Assembly: GCF_021018805.1 (NCBI RefSeq)
Contig: NC_086247.1
Location: 141,046,102 to 141,110,101 of the forward strand
Direction: 5' to 3'
Source of the DNA: Prinia subflava
Taxonomy: Eukaryota > Chordata > Aves > Passeriformes > Cisticolidae
DNA: 64,000 nucleotides
The notes under the pieces were generated by a model that was given only the letters and a program-made list of their open reading frames with translations, had not been told where the DNA came from and searched no databases. Shown one piece after another: positions 47,901-62,100 of this stretch. Each line of letters opens with the position of its first letter. Position 1 is the stretch's first letter. A program made the position numbers and the translations under genes.

Positions 47901-50900
47901 AAGAGTGCTGGCAGTTTAAACAGTTGTAAATGTGTGTGTAAAAGCAGAGATTGGGATAAAAGGCTGTGTGAAGTTTTGCACATGGTAGCAGAGAGATGCC
48001 ATCAGATGAAACGCTGGAACTGACAGAATTGTCTTGGCATCCCTGACCAGTGCTCACTGTTAACCAGAGACGAGCTGCAGTTGGGAGGCTGTCAGCTTCA
48101 CAGAAACAAAAGCTGTCCCACAGAAGGAGTTGCAAATGCTATTACAGTGGTGTTAATATAGGCTGTAAAGCCAGATGGGATGGCTCACGTGGCTCACATA
48201 GGGCAGGAGTGCTCCCATTGCTGCAGAATTCCCGTGGCCATGGGAGCCTGAGGGGAGGAGAATGGTCCTGCAGCACCGGAGTGGGCAACTCCTGTTGGCA
48301 GCAACAGCTGCCTCCTCCAATCTGCAGACTGATCCCTGATCCAGTTGTGACTGATAGTTCACACTGATGCTATGACAGCCCTTAGGGCAATTTCTGTGCA
48401 GCATTTATTTTGTGTTTATTAAAGGTGGCATCTTTCCAGCTGCTCTTCACCAGCAATAATAACTTTTCACTCATTCTAAATGGAAAGACTAGTGACCCCT
48501 GTCTCTGTGCAGCAATGATGGAAACAATAAGAAGCCAATGCCCAAGACTGTAGAAAAGCCAAAATTGAACTAAAACCAATGGGAAAAGAATTTCAGAGGG
48601 AATGCTAACCAGGGAATGCTTTCAACTGCTTTGCAGGTGTCCATGTATGAAGGACATCCGTGAACAAAAAGGTAAAAATATGAAGAGAAGTAAACCTGGC
48701 AACAAGGATTGTGAAGGTGTTCACAGAGCTTAGGTCTACAGTGCTAAATGGAAAGGCAGATATAGATTTCAAGGTAATCACATTCACCTTTGGTATTGAT
48801 TTTTTCCCCTTTCTGTTCAATAGAACAGGACTTATACATTCTTTCCTTTCCAAATAGAACCAAGAGAGCCAGGCCACAACTGCTGGCAAACTCTCAGACA
48901 AATGGGGACAAACTTTCTTTAATTTTATCAAGGCTCAATATCTACAGAAAGTTTTCAAATCTGCCCAGGTCTCATCACTACTTCTGGGATCATTCCTGTA
49001 AGCTGCTGAAAACTCTGGCCCTGAGCCAGCAACAAAACAGATATTGTGAGGGCTTTAAGTGTGCAAATGACCCCATGGTTTCCATGGGACAATTTACATT
49101 TTAGTTAAATGTGCTGAACTGCTTCACTGCTGCAGAGCCAGAGTGCCAATGTTGAATGCTGAATTTTCCTGAAAATCTTGGCTTTACATATCAGCAGTGG
49201 TAAATTCTACTGATAACCAGTTTAACAATATCATGGGGCCAGTATTTTAATCCAATCCTACATACCATTACACTTCTGAAGGTGAAGGACTTAATATGAA
49301 CTAAATAATACATGTGCTACCGTGGTTGTTTATTTATTTTGTAGCTTAGGTACACAACTGTAAGTCTGTTCCAAACAATGTAAATCTCATGTTTAATTAA
49401 ATTTAAACACCACACATTTCTGAAAATGTAGTTGCCAGCCTTTGATTTTTAAAGTTAGTTTTTCCAGTATGTCTCAAAATCAATTTGCAGTAACAGTCAG
49501 TGTGATGCAGATTGTGTTCATGCACACAGACCTTGGATCTGGTGCTAAATCAACATTAGTCTTTGCTCTGCTTGTATTTAGGAAACACTGCTCTGCTAAC
49601 TGCTGGTTTATGGATGTGGCTAAGGCTGTTTTTATCTATGCAAGGTTTATTGGTTGTTATACTTACAAATTTCCGTAATTAAGACTGCAAATTCCATGAT
49701 TACAGGTTCAAATGGGAACAATTTTTGCCAGAGCTTAGTTTGACTGTTGTTTACAAAAGGGGTTTTTTTGGTGGTGGTGGGGCTGATACCACTTCAGTTA
49801 TGTCAGGATTTCTATTGGTCTAGCTGAATTCTTTCCTCCTTTTAACAAAGTTGTGGCAGTGAAAGTTTCAATTTTAGGCAAGTTTTCTGATTTGCTTAGT
49901 TTTTTTGAGATTCTAGCTGCTACTTTTAAAATTACCACCCATTGTGGACATGGAAACAGAATATGAAACCGCATTTTACTTGACTATCCTTAGTATATAC
50001 TTAAATTATAAGCAAGATGGAATAACTTTATAGCTCTTTTATATCAAAAATAAGGAAATCTTAGTATTATGCAGTAAAATCATGGTTAGAAGCAGTTTAG
50101 GCAATTCTTGTTTTTTCCTATGTAAAAATATTACCTCATAGTATGAAAGATATTTATGAGCCTTATTAATCAGCAACCTATGATTTGTGGTTTGTGACAC
50201 TGCAGAGGTTGACTCAGTGGCACAGGAATGTCTCTAATGCATCAGAAGCAGTTCAGGCTTGCATTTTTGCCACTAATCAGTACCATCTCTGGTATTTTCT
50301 AGAAAGTCTTCCTCTACTGGTGATAGTCAAAAGTCACAAAAAGTAGAAGCGATGTCTGGGTAAATCCTCAGCATGACACAGAATGTATTTCAAGATGTTA
50401 TTACTTTTCAGGCTGAAGAGATCAGGACAAATTTAAAGTTTGTGTCCTGTGGAAGGAAAAACCCCTTATACTGTAGTAATATTTAAATTCAGAAAAGGAA
50501 AACATGTAAAAAAGAGAAAGCTTCTTGAAAAAGAGTACCCAACAGGGTAAAATGATTAAAGACCCTACCTTAGAGGCTCAGAGTAACAGTGTACCTATCA
50601 AATTAAAAATTTTAAAAATCCCCTTTTCCCAAACCTAGCTTGGCCAGCAGTACAGCAAGATGCTACTCAGAGGTGCAAATGTCAGATCAGCAGGATGAGA
50701 TGAGTTGTGTCCCAAGATTCATGTTGCTATTGCCAGAGCTCTAGAACTTGAATATGGAATTTTAAATTTATTAGCTGCAGTGTGGAATTTATGTTCCAGT
50801 CAGCCTGAGGCTGACAAAAGTGTCTGATATCTTTAAACACTATCTTCTCTCTTATATATTTACCTGGAAAAATAATGAAAAAAAAGGTAATTAAAAACTT

Positions 50901-52934
50901 ACCTGGTGATTCAGTCTAGCAAACCATACATATCTCAAACACTACAGACATATGCACCATTGATTCTTTATTTAAATAGTGCCCATGTAAATTTAATTTA
51001 AAAAGTCTGAAGCCCTGCAGTATTGGTGAATAAACATCCAGCAGTAATAATATGTTTTCTATGAGCACCAGTGTTAACCTATTTCCACTTAAGGATATCA
51101 AGAATCACAGACACCTTCTTCCCAGTTAATTGCTATGTTTAATTTGTTTGCTCAAGTAACACAATACTTTGGATTATAATAGAGACCAAAAGGTCTCAAA
51201 CAGCTCAATCCCCTGAGAAGGCCAAGAAATGCAGAGAGGCCCAAACATGTTGAATATCCATCATAAAGAACAGCTTGTTTTTTGGCAATTTTTGATAACA
51301 ACTTGCTGACATGAAAATTGACTATTATGTAGTTCTTTTGAAATGCTCTTGTACTGTGAACTTTTTAGTTTGCATGAAGGAAATATCTAATGGTAGCAGG
51401 CTGCTTATTTTGGACAATGTAAAATGACCTTCTTTAAGCATCTTAAATGAAATGCTGGCTGAATAATCATGAGATTAATTACAATTCTGAATAATTTTCT
51501 ACTGTGCCTGCCACTTGGTAGCTAGCAGCCAGGGCAGACATAATGTTTATTGGTGACTGGTTCTGTGGTGCATCCTCTGGTTATTATCAAAGTAAACTTT
51601 CCAAGTGGGAACTCGTCATCTTTTGGAAGTAATTTTAGTGGGTAAACTCTGATAATCCACCTCATCTTAATGGTATTATAAAATCTCAGGGTACTGGAAC
51701 ATTTGGATTGAACCTGTCTAATATTAAAGACTTCTGTTTAGTGTAAAATAAACAGGTGCTAGCTCTTTTCCTTTCTGCTTCCATCTGACTATGTCAAAGC
51801 TTTTCGAGTTTATGAGCTGTCTAATTTTTTTCTTCCTAAATCGAAAAATCTGTAACTTCGTAAAACCAGCATAACTTTAAGTTTCACTGTCCCTGAGGAT
51901 CTTCAGTATCAATTATCTAACCCTTAGTTGGCAGATGCACCATCTTTAATTTAAACTTTAAATTAAGCAAAACATAGTTCTTCCAGCTGAACAGAATCTT
52001 GGGAAGACCCATCATGAAACTAGAAGTTCTGCAACTTATTTTCCTTGCTGAATGTATTTCTTTGCTATACTTTGATATACTTTGGTATATAAGAAATCTA
52101 CTTTCCAGGTTTCTCATGTAGCTGGAGTAAACAGTAGATAGGATGTGAAAGATATCTATCAGCTCCTGAGAGAAGCCATAATGAATCAGATAATCCCCCC
52201 AGTAAGCAATGATTTCTTGAGATGATCATTTATGTGACATTTGTGTGTGTGGTGTATGTATTTAACCAACAGAACGAAGCATTTACAGAGGGTGTATGCA
52301 ATTTGCTTACAGGTGCTGACTGTTTTTCCTTTCTGTTCTTTTGGATGAATGCACTAAAATCTCCCTTTTTCCTAAATTTCATACACCAAACGTATTCGTA
52401 CCTAATTTCTATCAATTTGAATGCCCAAAGAATTCTTTAAAAATGTCTCATTCACTTTGGCCCTGAAGGTTTCTTTAGAATTCATGAAGAGCACTGCCTA
52501 TCTGCATTTCCCAGTCACTTGGAAAATTTCAGCTCAGTGTCATCAATTCAGCAAACTAGAATGATGCAGCATAACTTTGGGAAACAGCAGCATTAAATTA
52601 GAGATGCAAACTGCAGACTGTAATATTAAAAATGCGTTCTCCTACTGTGGCCTAATTTGCCTTTTTCTTTTTATGCAGATAATGTATCTGAACCCACACT
52701 GTGAGCAGTGTGCAATAAGTTTCTAGGCTTTTGGCATCTGTTATGGACAAACTGTGGATTCTTTGCAGCTTCAAACAGCAAGTGAAATGAGAAGATCGAT
52801 GGGACTCGTGTCTAGATGTGTGACATGGAAATGTACCTAAACAAATGTAATTTTGCAGCAGGAGCACCTAAATTGTGTTGAGGCTGAAAAACTAGATCTT
52901 GCTTAAAACATGAATTAATTAACTGCAAAACATT
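47901..52934. other. intergenic, no gene seen
   Basis: AT-rich sequence with a modestly GC-richer patch at 48140-48350 lacking recognisable content. Homeodomain-like sites cluster weakly at 50160-50290 and 51440-51560. No gene or transposon I can support. Confidence 0.6.
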
Positions 52935-53200
52935 TTCTTCTCCTGTTGTTACACAAAATGAAAGGCTGGGGATTTGAGTCCTGTAATTCAGCATATAAAA
53001 CTGCTGTCAGAACCTCTGGCTTAGGAAGCCCTGAAACTGCAGGATGCTGGAAGTGTAACAAGGAGAAGGATCCTGATGTGCTTGCCTTTCTTCTATTCTT
53101 TTCCTTAGGCATCTGCTACTGGCCACTGCCAGAGCCAGGATATCCAACCAGGTGGACCTTTGCTCTGACCTGGCATGGCCACCCTTATGTGGGAATACAT
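52935..53200 (+). mobile_element. CR1 LINE fragment, 3' UTR part
   Basis: GGCATCTGCTACTGGCCACT, GCCAGAGCCAGGATATCC, GTGGACCTTTGCTCTGACCT and GGCATGGCCACCCTTATGTG follow the order of the CR1 3' region on the plus strand, ending at about 53197 where the TTCTTATG-type tail would begin. It is the same region as the copy at 31236-31460 in opposite orientation. The 105-codon open frame through it is non-coding. Confidence 0.78.
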
Positions 53201-54724
53201 GTGATCTGGGTATTTTTGATTTTCAGCCCCTTCCAGGGCTGGATCACCACTGAGGATGAATGAAACTGTGACTGGAGTTCATTCTAAAACATCGTTATTC
53301 AGGTTTGGAGTAATTTCAAGGAGTGTTGTGCTGTCCAAAAATATGAAAATCCACTGGATATACAGTCCTACTAAGAAGAAGAAAATGGGATATGTTCACA
53401 TATTCTGAAAAGATTTGAAGTAAAAAGGAAATTGTAACCTTCTGATTAGGTAACATGAGATACCTTGCTGGGTGTTGTCCTTAACTCTGCACACACTTTG
53501 GTGGTAGGTGTGTTCCTCACTTTTACAAGAATAATCTGGAAATAAGCATATTTTCTCATTCTCCTTGCCTGCTTTTGCTTTTTGTTTTTCTGGTTTTCTT
53601 TTTATTTGTTTGTTTGTTTTTAATAGTGCATTCTTTGTAGCAATATCCCCTGGCATTTGTGGTTGAAGCAGCAGACACACAGAGTCCCAAGTTTACTTGG
53701 TGTATTTAGGTATTGTTGTACTGCACACATGTCCATGCTTTCAGCAAGGTGGTAGAACCAGTTTTTTCTGAGGGGATATAGATATGCTTTAGATGCACCT
53801 TCTCTTTCCAGATCATAGACATTTAGGTAAGGCTGTAAAGTGTAAGTTAGAGTTCTTTTAGCAATGGAATAAATAATTCATTCTTTTGGTTCCTGGATCT
53901 CTGCTGTCAGGAAAGCAGGCCTGGCCCTGTTATTGTCTCTTGGTGAGTGTAGAAGAAAAGAGGCCTGAATTTGACATTTTCAGGTTGCCTTCCTTAGGCC
54001 CATGGCTGAGGAAAACTGCCCTGGAAGGGGGCAAGTGAATTCAGATGTGACCCCACTTGCTACTTGGACCATGGCTGCTCACATGGCAGCAAGCAAAAAG
54101 TGAGAAAAAGGGGTGAATTCCATTGTACTTGTTGAGCCTGTAGCTAAGCTGTTTCCAGTCTCTGGTTTTAGACTGCACAGTGTTTGGACAGAAGCAGAAC
54201 GTGTTGGGCAGCTGATGTCTAAAAAGGAACTCTTCACTGTGAGCATGTATTTTTATTGGTATTGAACTTTCAGATGTTTAAAACAATGCTGCAACCTTGT
54301 GCAGGTGACTGAGCTGTGCTTTTGATTAGTGCTGAGAAATACCTGCTAGAATTAAAAATACAAAGAACGATATGGAATGGTTTGTCTGCTGTGGGAAGAG
54401 CTTCTTGTCCTGTGCAAATCTTTAAGTCTGCTGGACTGACTGAATTAGGTGCAGTTCTCCTTCAAATGCTCTTTAGAAAGCATGATCTGAAGGTGGCAAG
54501 TGAAAGGGGAGCTAAATCTGTTCTGCAGTATGTAGACCAGAAAGAGAGAGAATGTTTCAAAGGAAGCAGGAAGTCTGAGAAAGTCTTGATTTAATTTCCA
54601 TAAATGTTTGTTCTAAAGGTACAGCAAGTACCAATATGAAAAAACTATTAGAAAAAGATTAATCCCATTTCTCCCCCTTTTCTGGAATTTTGCTGTTTCC
54701 AACTCCTTCTATAACGCTTTTTCC

Positions 54725-54741
54725 TTTTTTTTTTTTTTTTT
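54725..54741. repeat. poly-T tract
   Basis: About 17 consecutive T. No associated element recognised. Confidence 0.75.
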
Positions 54742-55140
54742 CCTTTGAGTCCTAATAGTCTGTGCAGTTGCATGAGTCTGTATTTAAAATTAATGCAAAG
54801 GGTAAAAGAAAAGTCTAGGGAGCATATATATGAAGGGCCACAGTTTCTGGTGAAATGAAGTTTTTAATGGAATTAGAATCACCATGACATATTGTGGAAG
54901 GCTTCTGTCTATTACACCCCTAAGATTTATGTAGGAAGTGGTCCAGACTCCTACAAATTCTTGTGAATAGTGAGGAACATATACATTAGTGTGCCACATG
55001 ACATATCTGTGTTATATATGCCAGATTAAAGCAAATGGAGTTTGAATGTAGATTTCAGCTGAGATTGCCTTCTGGAGAAGTTCACAGTCTTTCTGACGAT
55101 TTTAAAGTGCTGTTGTATTGATCAGGTGCTTGAGAGTGAG

Positions 55141-55169
55141 AGGTTGAACTAATTCAACCTGAATTAGTT
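55141..55169. repeat. two overlapping alternative hairpins
   Basis: AGGTTGAA-CTAA-TTCAACCT (55141-55160) overlaps AACTAATTC-AACCT-GAATTAGTT (55147-55169). Both are perfect and mutually exclusive. Confidence 0.75.
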
Positions 55170-57347
55170 TTATCTGAATGTTGTAAGAGTGTAATATTTT
55201 CTTACAGCAAATGAGGGACATGAATTTACCCAATTATCTGAAATTTTCCCTTCTGATGTTCATTTCATATACTTATACTTTAAGTCAATATGATTTAGAA
55301 AATTACAAAACATAAATATTTATTTTTTTTTACATGACTTTAGACTTCAGGCAAAATATGAGACTAAAAATGGAGTAAGGTATTATTGATTGTAGTGATA
55401 AGGGAGGGATTGGTATGGTAATGATTTGCCTGGATGCCAGTTAAAAATGGCCTTTTCTATGGAATTTGGGTAAATTGACTAGCCAATGTATAGCAAAATA
55501 AGCTGTTTTATTACACTTATTCCAGAATGCCTTCCTATGTAGGAATTCTGTTATAGAGTAAAATTTGTTAGTTTATTAGCAAAATTATTATTTTACAATG
55601 CAGTGTTCTTGTGTTATTCCAGCAGAGTGTGTGTGAATGGAAAGGTATTCTGAAGGAGAACACAAAATCCATTGTCCTGAATCTTCACGTGACCAAGATG
55701 CTAAGGTTTAAGGGGTTAGTTCATTCCTATTTTGCCTGCAAATTGAAATTTCCCATATGTGTCCCAAGACAATGGGGTATCAGTGACTGAGTCAAATGTC
55801 CATTAGCGTGTGGAATACGGATTATACTTTTGGGAAAAATTTTGTTTGTTCGGTTGTACATGTTTGTTTGTCATTTTAGTAAAATATATAAGAAAAATCA
55901 GGAACCTAAATTTTGAACATTATTTTATGTTTCTGAGAAAAATGAAAGCCCATATCTATCTTGAACACTTTCATATTCATCCAGGGCCATTAAAATTAAG
56001 TTTCTTATGTATTATATTGCTGGTTGAAAATGGCATTTTGTTGTTTAGGATACAATTTGAAGGTCTCTCTTTTTGTTCTAACTTGGAGAAAACTTGAAAT
56101 TTTTGGCATGAAAACTCAGAGAAATTTAATTTTTAAAATTTTTAATTACTTGATAACTTGATATTTAGGTGATTTTGCTTTGTTAGTATTGACACATGCT
56201 ACATATCAGTATTTTATTGCAAAGATATGGAAGAAGTGAGGTGATGAAGTAAAAATATAGTGGAAATTAAAAAAGATACAGCTGCATTTGCTTATTAGGA
56301 ACTATCACACTTAAGTTTTCATCAAAATTTACAAAGACTTTGTATTTTATTAAAATTACTTTTTCCAGAGAATATTGATATACTGATCAAATTTTCTTTC
56401 ATCTAAAATCTTCCTGCATCAGTATGGTAGATATTTTAAACATGAAGGGAAGAGGTTGCTTGCTATTAGGTGGCCCAGTCTGAAAATGTGCCCCATTAAT
56501 ATCAATGAGGATTAAAGATGAAACAATACATAGCCATTCATTAGTCATCAGTATCTGATGGTCCATCTAGCTCGAAGATCAAGTATTTGCTTTAAAAAGG
56601 AACAACAGCTGTATCAATTCCAGGTGTAATGGCTTTGAATAAAAAGTTTAAAGTCCAAATTACCTATATAGTTGTGCAAATACATAGGTGAATTTTTTGT
56701 ATGCAGTATCTACAGTCTCCAGGGTGTGTCTTTGCAGTGGGACTGTGGGATGGAGGTGGTGAATTCTTGTTCATTCAGTCCTGAGGAAACATCTGTGGAT
56801 ATGAAAGAACTGACTCCACCAGATACAGAGTTTGAATCTTAATGTTGCAATAGGTTCCCAATTCTCTTTCCTGAAGTTTGATCTCTGAAACAGCTATCAG
56901 ACTGATATTTGTGGTTAGAAGAAGAAGAAAAAAGGAGACTTTGGAGGCATTTACTTGTGATGTTTTAAAAACAGTGAGAAGGTTTGGTAGTAAATATAGA
57001 TGAGGCTGTGGAGGGAGACATCAAGATTGTGAAGGGAAAAGGAAGAAAGGAAACTTCAGAGATTAGATAAGCAGCCGTAATTTTCATGGCATACATGATC
57101 CAAACCTCAGAAGAGATTGTGGTTCATATATCATTGGATTCTGACCTGTGCGGGAAATTCTTTTTAGCCGAAATACTGTAATGCATTGGCAAACCCCATA
57201 TACATTTTCTTTGAAACCTTTTGTCTTTGTGCCAATGTAAGCAAGAGAAATGCTTTTACCATAAGCCTTTAGATTTCTTATAACCCGTGATCGTTGCTTC
57301 ATTCTTAACACACTCAAGCAGTGGATTAAAGTTTTTTCCTTGCTTTC

Positions 57348-57363
57348 TTTTTTTTTTTTTTTT
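57348..57363. repeat. poly-T tract
   Basis: About 16 consecutive T following a TTTC-rich stretch. Confidence 0.75.
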
Positions 57364-59171
57364 AAGAACAAGTCTAAGGGGTTTTTCTTGTAATTAGGGT
57401 AAGGGGGGAATATCCCACTGGACAATTACTTTCTGCATATTTTTAGGTCTCTTACATTCAATAGAGCTCATCAATGGGCAACACTGAACATTAAAATGCA
57501 TGAAGTTGAATTAGGCTGTTGGCCCCCAAATGGCCCCATAGGCAGACACCTTGAAAGAACTGTCATTTAGAATACAACTAGCAAATAATATGTATTTCAG
57601 GCTGGATGCATAGAGGCATTTAAAGTTTGAATCATAATCATAAACGGATGAGTATCAAAAGCAGCTGTGGAATGAAGCCAAGAAATTATCAGTTTTTCAA
57701 AACACCATTTACAAGAGGCACTTTTGATTTTTCTTTGGTTACATATCCATAGATATATGCAGGCAGCATACTGAATCATGACAGAAAGACCTTTGGTGTA
57801 TGAGGTGATGGGGTTTGTTTCTTCAAGTTTTTCCTTTGCTGCTGTTTAATCTGGAATCGGTCCCTATTCCTGTTAATTTTAATTGTATGCTCTGAATTTA
57901 GAGGTTTTATGTTGGTATACTTGGCATGCTTCCATTTTATCCTTCCTTGCCATGCTGGAAATGGGCTCTGGATCAGACACTGCAAAGGACATGCATTTGC
58001 AATGATGCTTTTGAAAGCAGGCCTATCCCCAGAAGCACACATCTGTTTGTTGGTGCTGCTTCACAGCTCAGAGTGCTTGTCAGAGCTGCAATCTTCAGTG
58101 TCTAACAATAGTGGGTGAACCCATGCAGTGAGAAACTCTTTCTCTCCCTTGCTTTTCTTTTCTAGCTGTTTTCAGGCTGTTTGTGACACCCAAGGGATTG
58201 AAAATGAATTCTGGAACACCAGGAAAATTTGGATAATGAAGAAGAAAGATGGCTTTTTCTTTCTCTTTGTTTGAGACCTCTCTGGTCAGATGAAATGTAT
58301 GCTTTCTTTCTGTATTGACTAACATGGTTTTTCTTCATAAATCAAATAGAACACATCTGGAGTCACCTCCTGCCAGATATGCTGCTGTGTTTTGTACTTA
58401 CAGAGGATCAATGTTGAGTTGCTTTCGTTCAGAGGACAATTGTTCAGTGACAGTTTCTTGAGTTTGTTGAGTCCCAGTTGAGGGACCCAAGAGGAGCACC
58501 CTGCTCTTTGGAACACAGGGGTGGTGTCTTCCATAATGGTTCCATACTCTGGCCTGTGCATCTTGTTACTCTGGGACTGTAATGACAGAGCATGACATTT
58601 TGCATTTGGAGATGTAACAAAATTGCATCAATTACGTTGTCTCTAATGCGGAGGGTCTTTCCAAATGTTTGCAGAGACCGATCTCCAGTGGTATGGTAGG
58701 AAAAGAAAATACTCTAGTGGAGGGGAGGAAGATTCAGCTGTGAAATGCATTTAATGTCTCCTATGCTATCTATGTACTAGCCTCTCATGCATAGTCTAAA
58801 TAATCATGATGTTTTGGAAATAAGACAATTAAATGGTTTTCTCCCACATTGGTATACCACATATGCATAACCTGATGCTATTAATGGACATCCTCCTGAA
58901 TCCCACTGCACTTTTCTGCCTGGAAAGTGGACCTCAACAAGACAGAAAATCTATCTACCCATTCCTGCCATATGACCACATGAAAGTGAATCAAAATTTG
59001 GTTTGTCCTGAGAATTTTACCAGTAATACTATAGAGCACATTTGAAGAAAACTGAAGTTTTCTGCTTGAGTAAAATTTGTTTTGCTGATGAATTCTGTGG
59101 AGTCTAAGTGGAAACCCTCTTTGGTAACTGAACAAAGCCATCAGGTATGTTATCTGACTTGACAGTCTGGT

Positions 59172-59187
59172 GTTTGATTAATCAAAC
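59172..59187. repeat. 16-bp perfect palindrome
   Basis: GTTTGATTAATCAAAC equals its own reverse complement. Its core TGATTAATCA is the same ten-base palindrome seen at 25430-25439 and suits homeodomain dimers. Confidence 0.8.
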
Positions 59188-62100
59188 TGTTAATTTGATT
59201 TTAAATGACTGATGCTCTTTTAGTACATCTGACTTAAGTGCCTGTTTATAATTACGGTACTGAATCAAAGGCTCTTCCCAACCATTGTACAGATTAGTTT
59301 GAAAAGATGTGTTTTGATTTTAATAGTCATAAAAAAATAGCATTGGTGTTTACTTTAAAGCACAAATATGTTCAAAGAAACACATAGTTAAAGTGATAAA
59401 GCAGTGCCCTCACACTTTTTATCTGAAAAAGGAATGCAAGGGTGCAATTTTTAATAAGTTATATAAACAGCACACTTTATCTTCTAAAGAGATAACCAGT
59501 TTGGGGGCATTCATAGCAGTTTGATTGCTGGGCACCTAGCTTTGTGTAATGAACATCCATCATGCAAAACTTTTGTAAAACTGCTGGAGGTAGGGGATTT
59601 AATCTTGAGTGCAGCTGCTTGCATCTTATATTTTGCTGGGAATAAATTCCTGTGAAACTTGAAAACTGAGTAATGACATGTAGTAATAAGGCATGTTGTA
59701 TATTTTCAAGTGGATTGGAGTAAATGTTCAGATATTAGGAAAGCTTGAAATAAACTGTGTAGTCCCATTTGGCCTGATAGTTACACGAATTACATGAACC
59801 CTTAAAGGCAAATTAAACCTATCAGTTTCTGTAGGTTCACATATGGTTGTATCTATAACTGCAGGAGAGTGTCTGCACTTGGAAAAAAGGGCCACAAATT
59901 TCTGCAAAAACACTTTTGTGAAATAGTTTAGATTATGGCTAATCACTAACATGGTAAATTCAATCTCTAGTAAATGTTTAAAATACTTTGAGTATCATCT
60001 TGGTGGAGCAAATAAAAAATTTCTGGAGGCATTATTTCTGCCTATTTTTAAACTCTGAATGTCTCAGATAATACATTATCATCTCTAATTTTCCTCACAA
60101 TCAGCTTGAATATCTCAGGGGTAGGTATTGCAACACTGTAATTATATAGCAGATAATCTGATCACCTCACAATGACACTATTTTTTCCAAGTGTGTTTTT
60201 GGGCATTGTAGCTAAGTGGGTGTTTAAAAATATATTCTAAATTTAAATAAAGTTTTCCATGTCTTCTTTTTTTTTGTTTCTGAGCTACATACTGTGTCAA
60301 GAGGCTTGATTTGCAGAGGAAAGATACTCAGCACTTTCTGGATATTAATAGTCTCATAGGCAATTCAGGCACTGTAAAAGCCCAAATCATTAGTCATTCT
60401 TGAAAATCTTGGTTGAAGAACACTAGATAATGCAATCTCTATTTCTGTAGGGTTTACTTTTTCCTGTTTCTTTTTTCTCATATCACAATTTCCTAAACTC
60501 TTCAATCACTGCAGCCTCTCCAGAGTACACAGACACGAATTTTGACTGTGAAACCAAGCTAAAACACCTCTTTGATTCTTCCCTTTAGTTCTTCATATCT
60601 CATGTAGAACAGTATGAAAGCATGGAACACCACTGGTTTTTCTTGACAAGGCATTGTTTTGGGGAAAAAAGTTTAGTCTTTAAAGGAAAAAAGCATTGGA
60701 AAGTGTAGTTTTTTCTCTTCTCCATCACCATCTGAACCCTAGAAATCTGAATATTCTTACTAAGCATTCCTAAATAACCCTTACTTTGTTGGCATGTCAC
60801 TAGCCTGGATTTTTTAAACCTGATTTATAGAAAATACACTGAATTTGGCTGGGTTAATGGAGCTTGTGTCCCTTGAATGAGGTAATGTGTACCCTGAGAA
60901 GAAGTTATTTAAGTATGTGGATCTGACTTCTATTTTTAAAATTTTTTTTTAGATTTCATGACTCTGTGTTATTCTTGTGTCAAATTCACAACCAGGTTAC
61001 TTAGAGAGCAGAGCACCTTTGTGAGAGCTGTGTATCCTCAGGATTTCAGGGTGCACTGAATCCTGAATCATGCATGTAGAGAGTTACTCTGGGCTCTATT
61101 TTACTTTTTTACTGTGTTCAAAAACACTGCAGGTTTGCAGTGGGGAGCCACATCATTGTTCTTTTTTTATTCAGCCTGAGACTGTTGAAAATCCTTCCTG
61201 GGGACTGGAATGGCTTAGAAATGGGGTGAATTTGAAGTTCAAGCGAGACAGCTAGGAATGTCTACTGGGAATACTGAATACAGTCTGAGGCAGTGGCAGT
61301 GGTTATGACTTTGTGAAGCCATAACACCAGTGAGAATGGTTTTTTCCATAGGTTTCAGAAGCCTGCAGGGCCAAGTGAAAGACAGGAGCATCTGTCCTAT
61401 GTGTTTCTTGAGTTTGTGAGTTAAAAAAATGTTTCTTTTTCTTTCAGAATGAAAGAAAAAAGGATTTTTTTACTATAGGAACCCTAGGGATGGGGCCAGA
61501 ATTAATTTCAACTAATTGTAATACCCAGCTGAGATTAGGAGCCCTGTTCTATAGAGCATGAGAAGAGGCAATTTTAGAGTAGCAACACTGAATTATCCTT
61601 TAAAGCTGTCTCTCAGCATTGACTTATGTAGGCAACCTTTGTTGATGTGCCTCCTAATTAGGCACCCCAGAGAAATTCCTGCAGTTAGTGAGATGAATTT
61701 GGATCTCAGTGAAATAAAACTTCCTCAAATGTATCTCCTGTCCATAGCAAAAAATTATATAGAAGAACATACAAGCATTCAAATTTTACAGAAACTTGTA
61801 TTTTTAATTTGGAGAGTTGATCACTAAAACTTAGTTTGGTTAAATGCCTTGCCTTGCTTGGCTAAGGAGATGAGTCAAAACCTAGGTTTTTTTCCCCAGA
61901 TGATTTTCATTTGCACCATCTTTATTACTTTTGAGCATATTTTTACAACCTGAAGTTCAAAATTTCCATTTGTATATCACAGATGATGAGTATATAATAT
62001 TTGATGGTGCACTGCAGAAATACTGTTTATTTTTGATGACTCACAGAGAAATAGAAGTAATGGTACCATTTACCTGAAATGGCAGCTGTAAAGTGCTGAA

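Noticed and set aside
52946..53263. 105-codon open frame on the plus strand
   Set aside because: Lies within the CR1 3' UTR fragment, which is non-coding.
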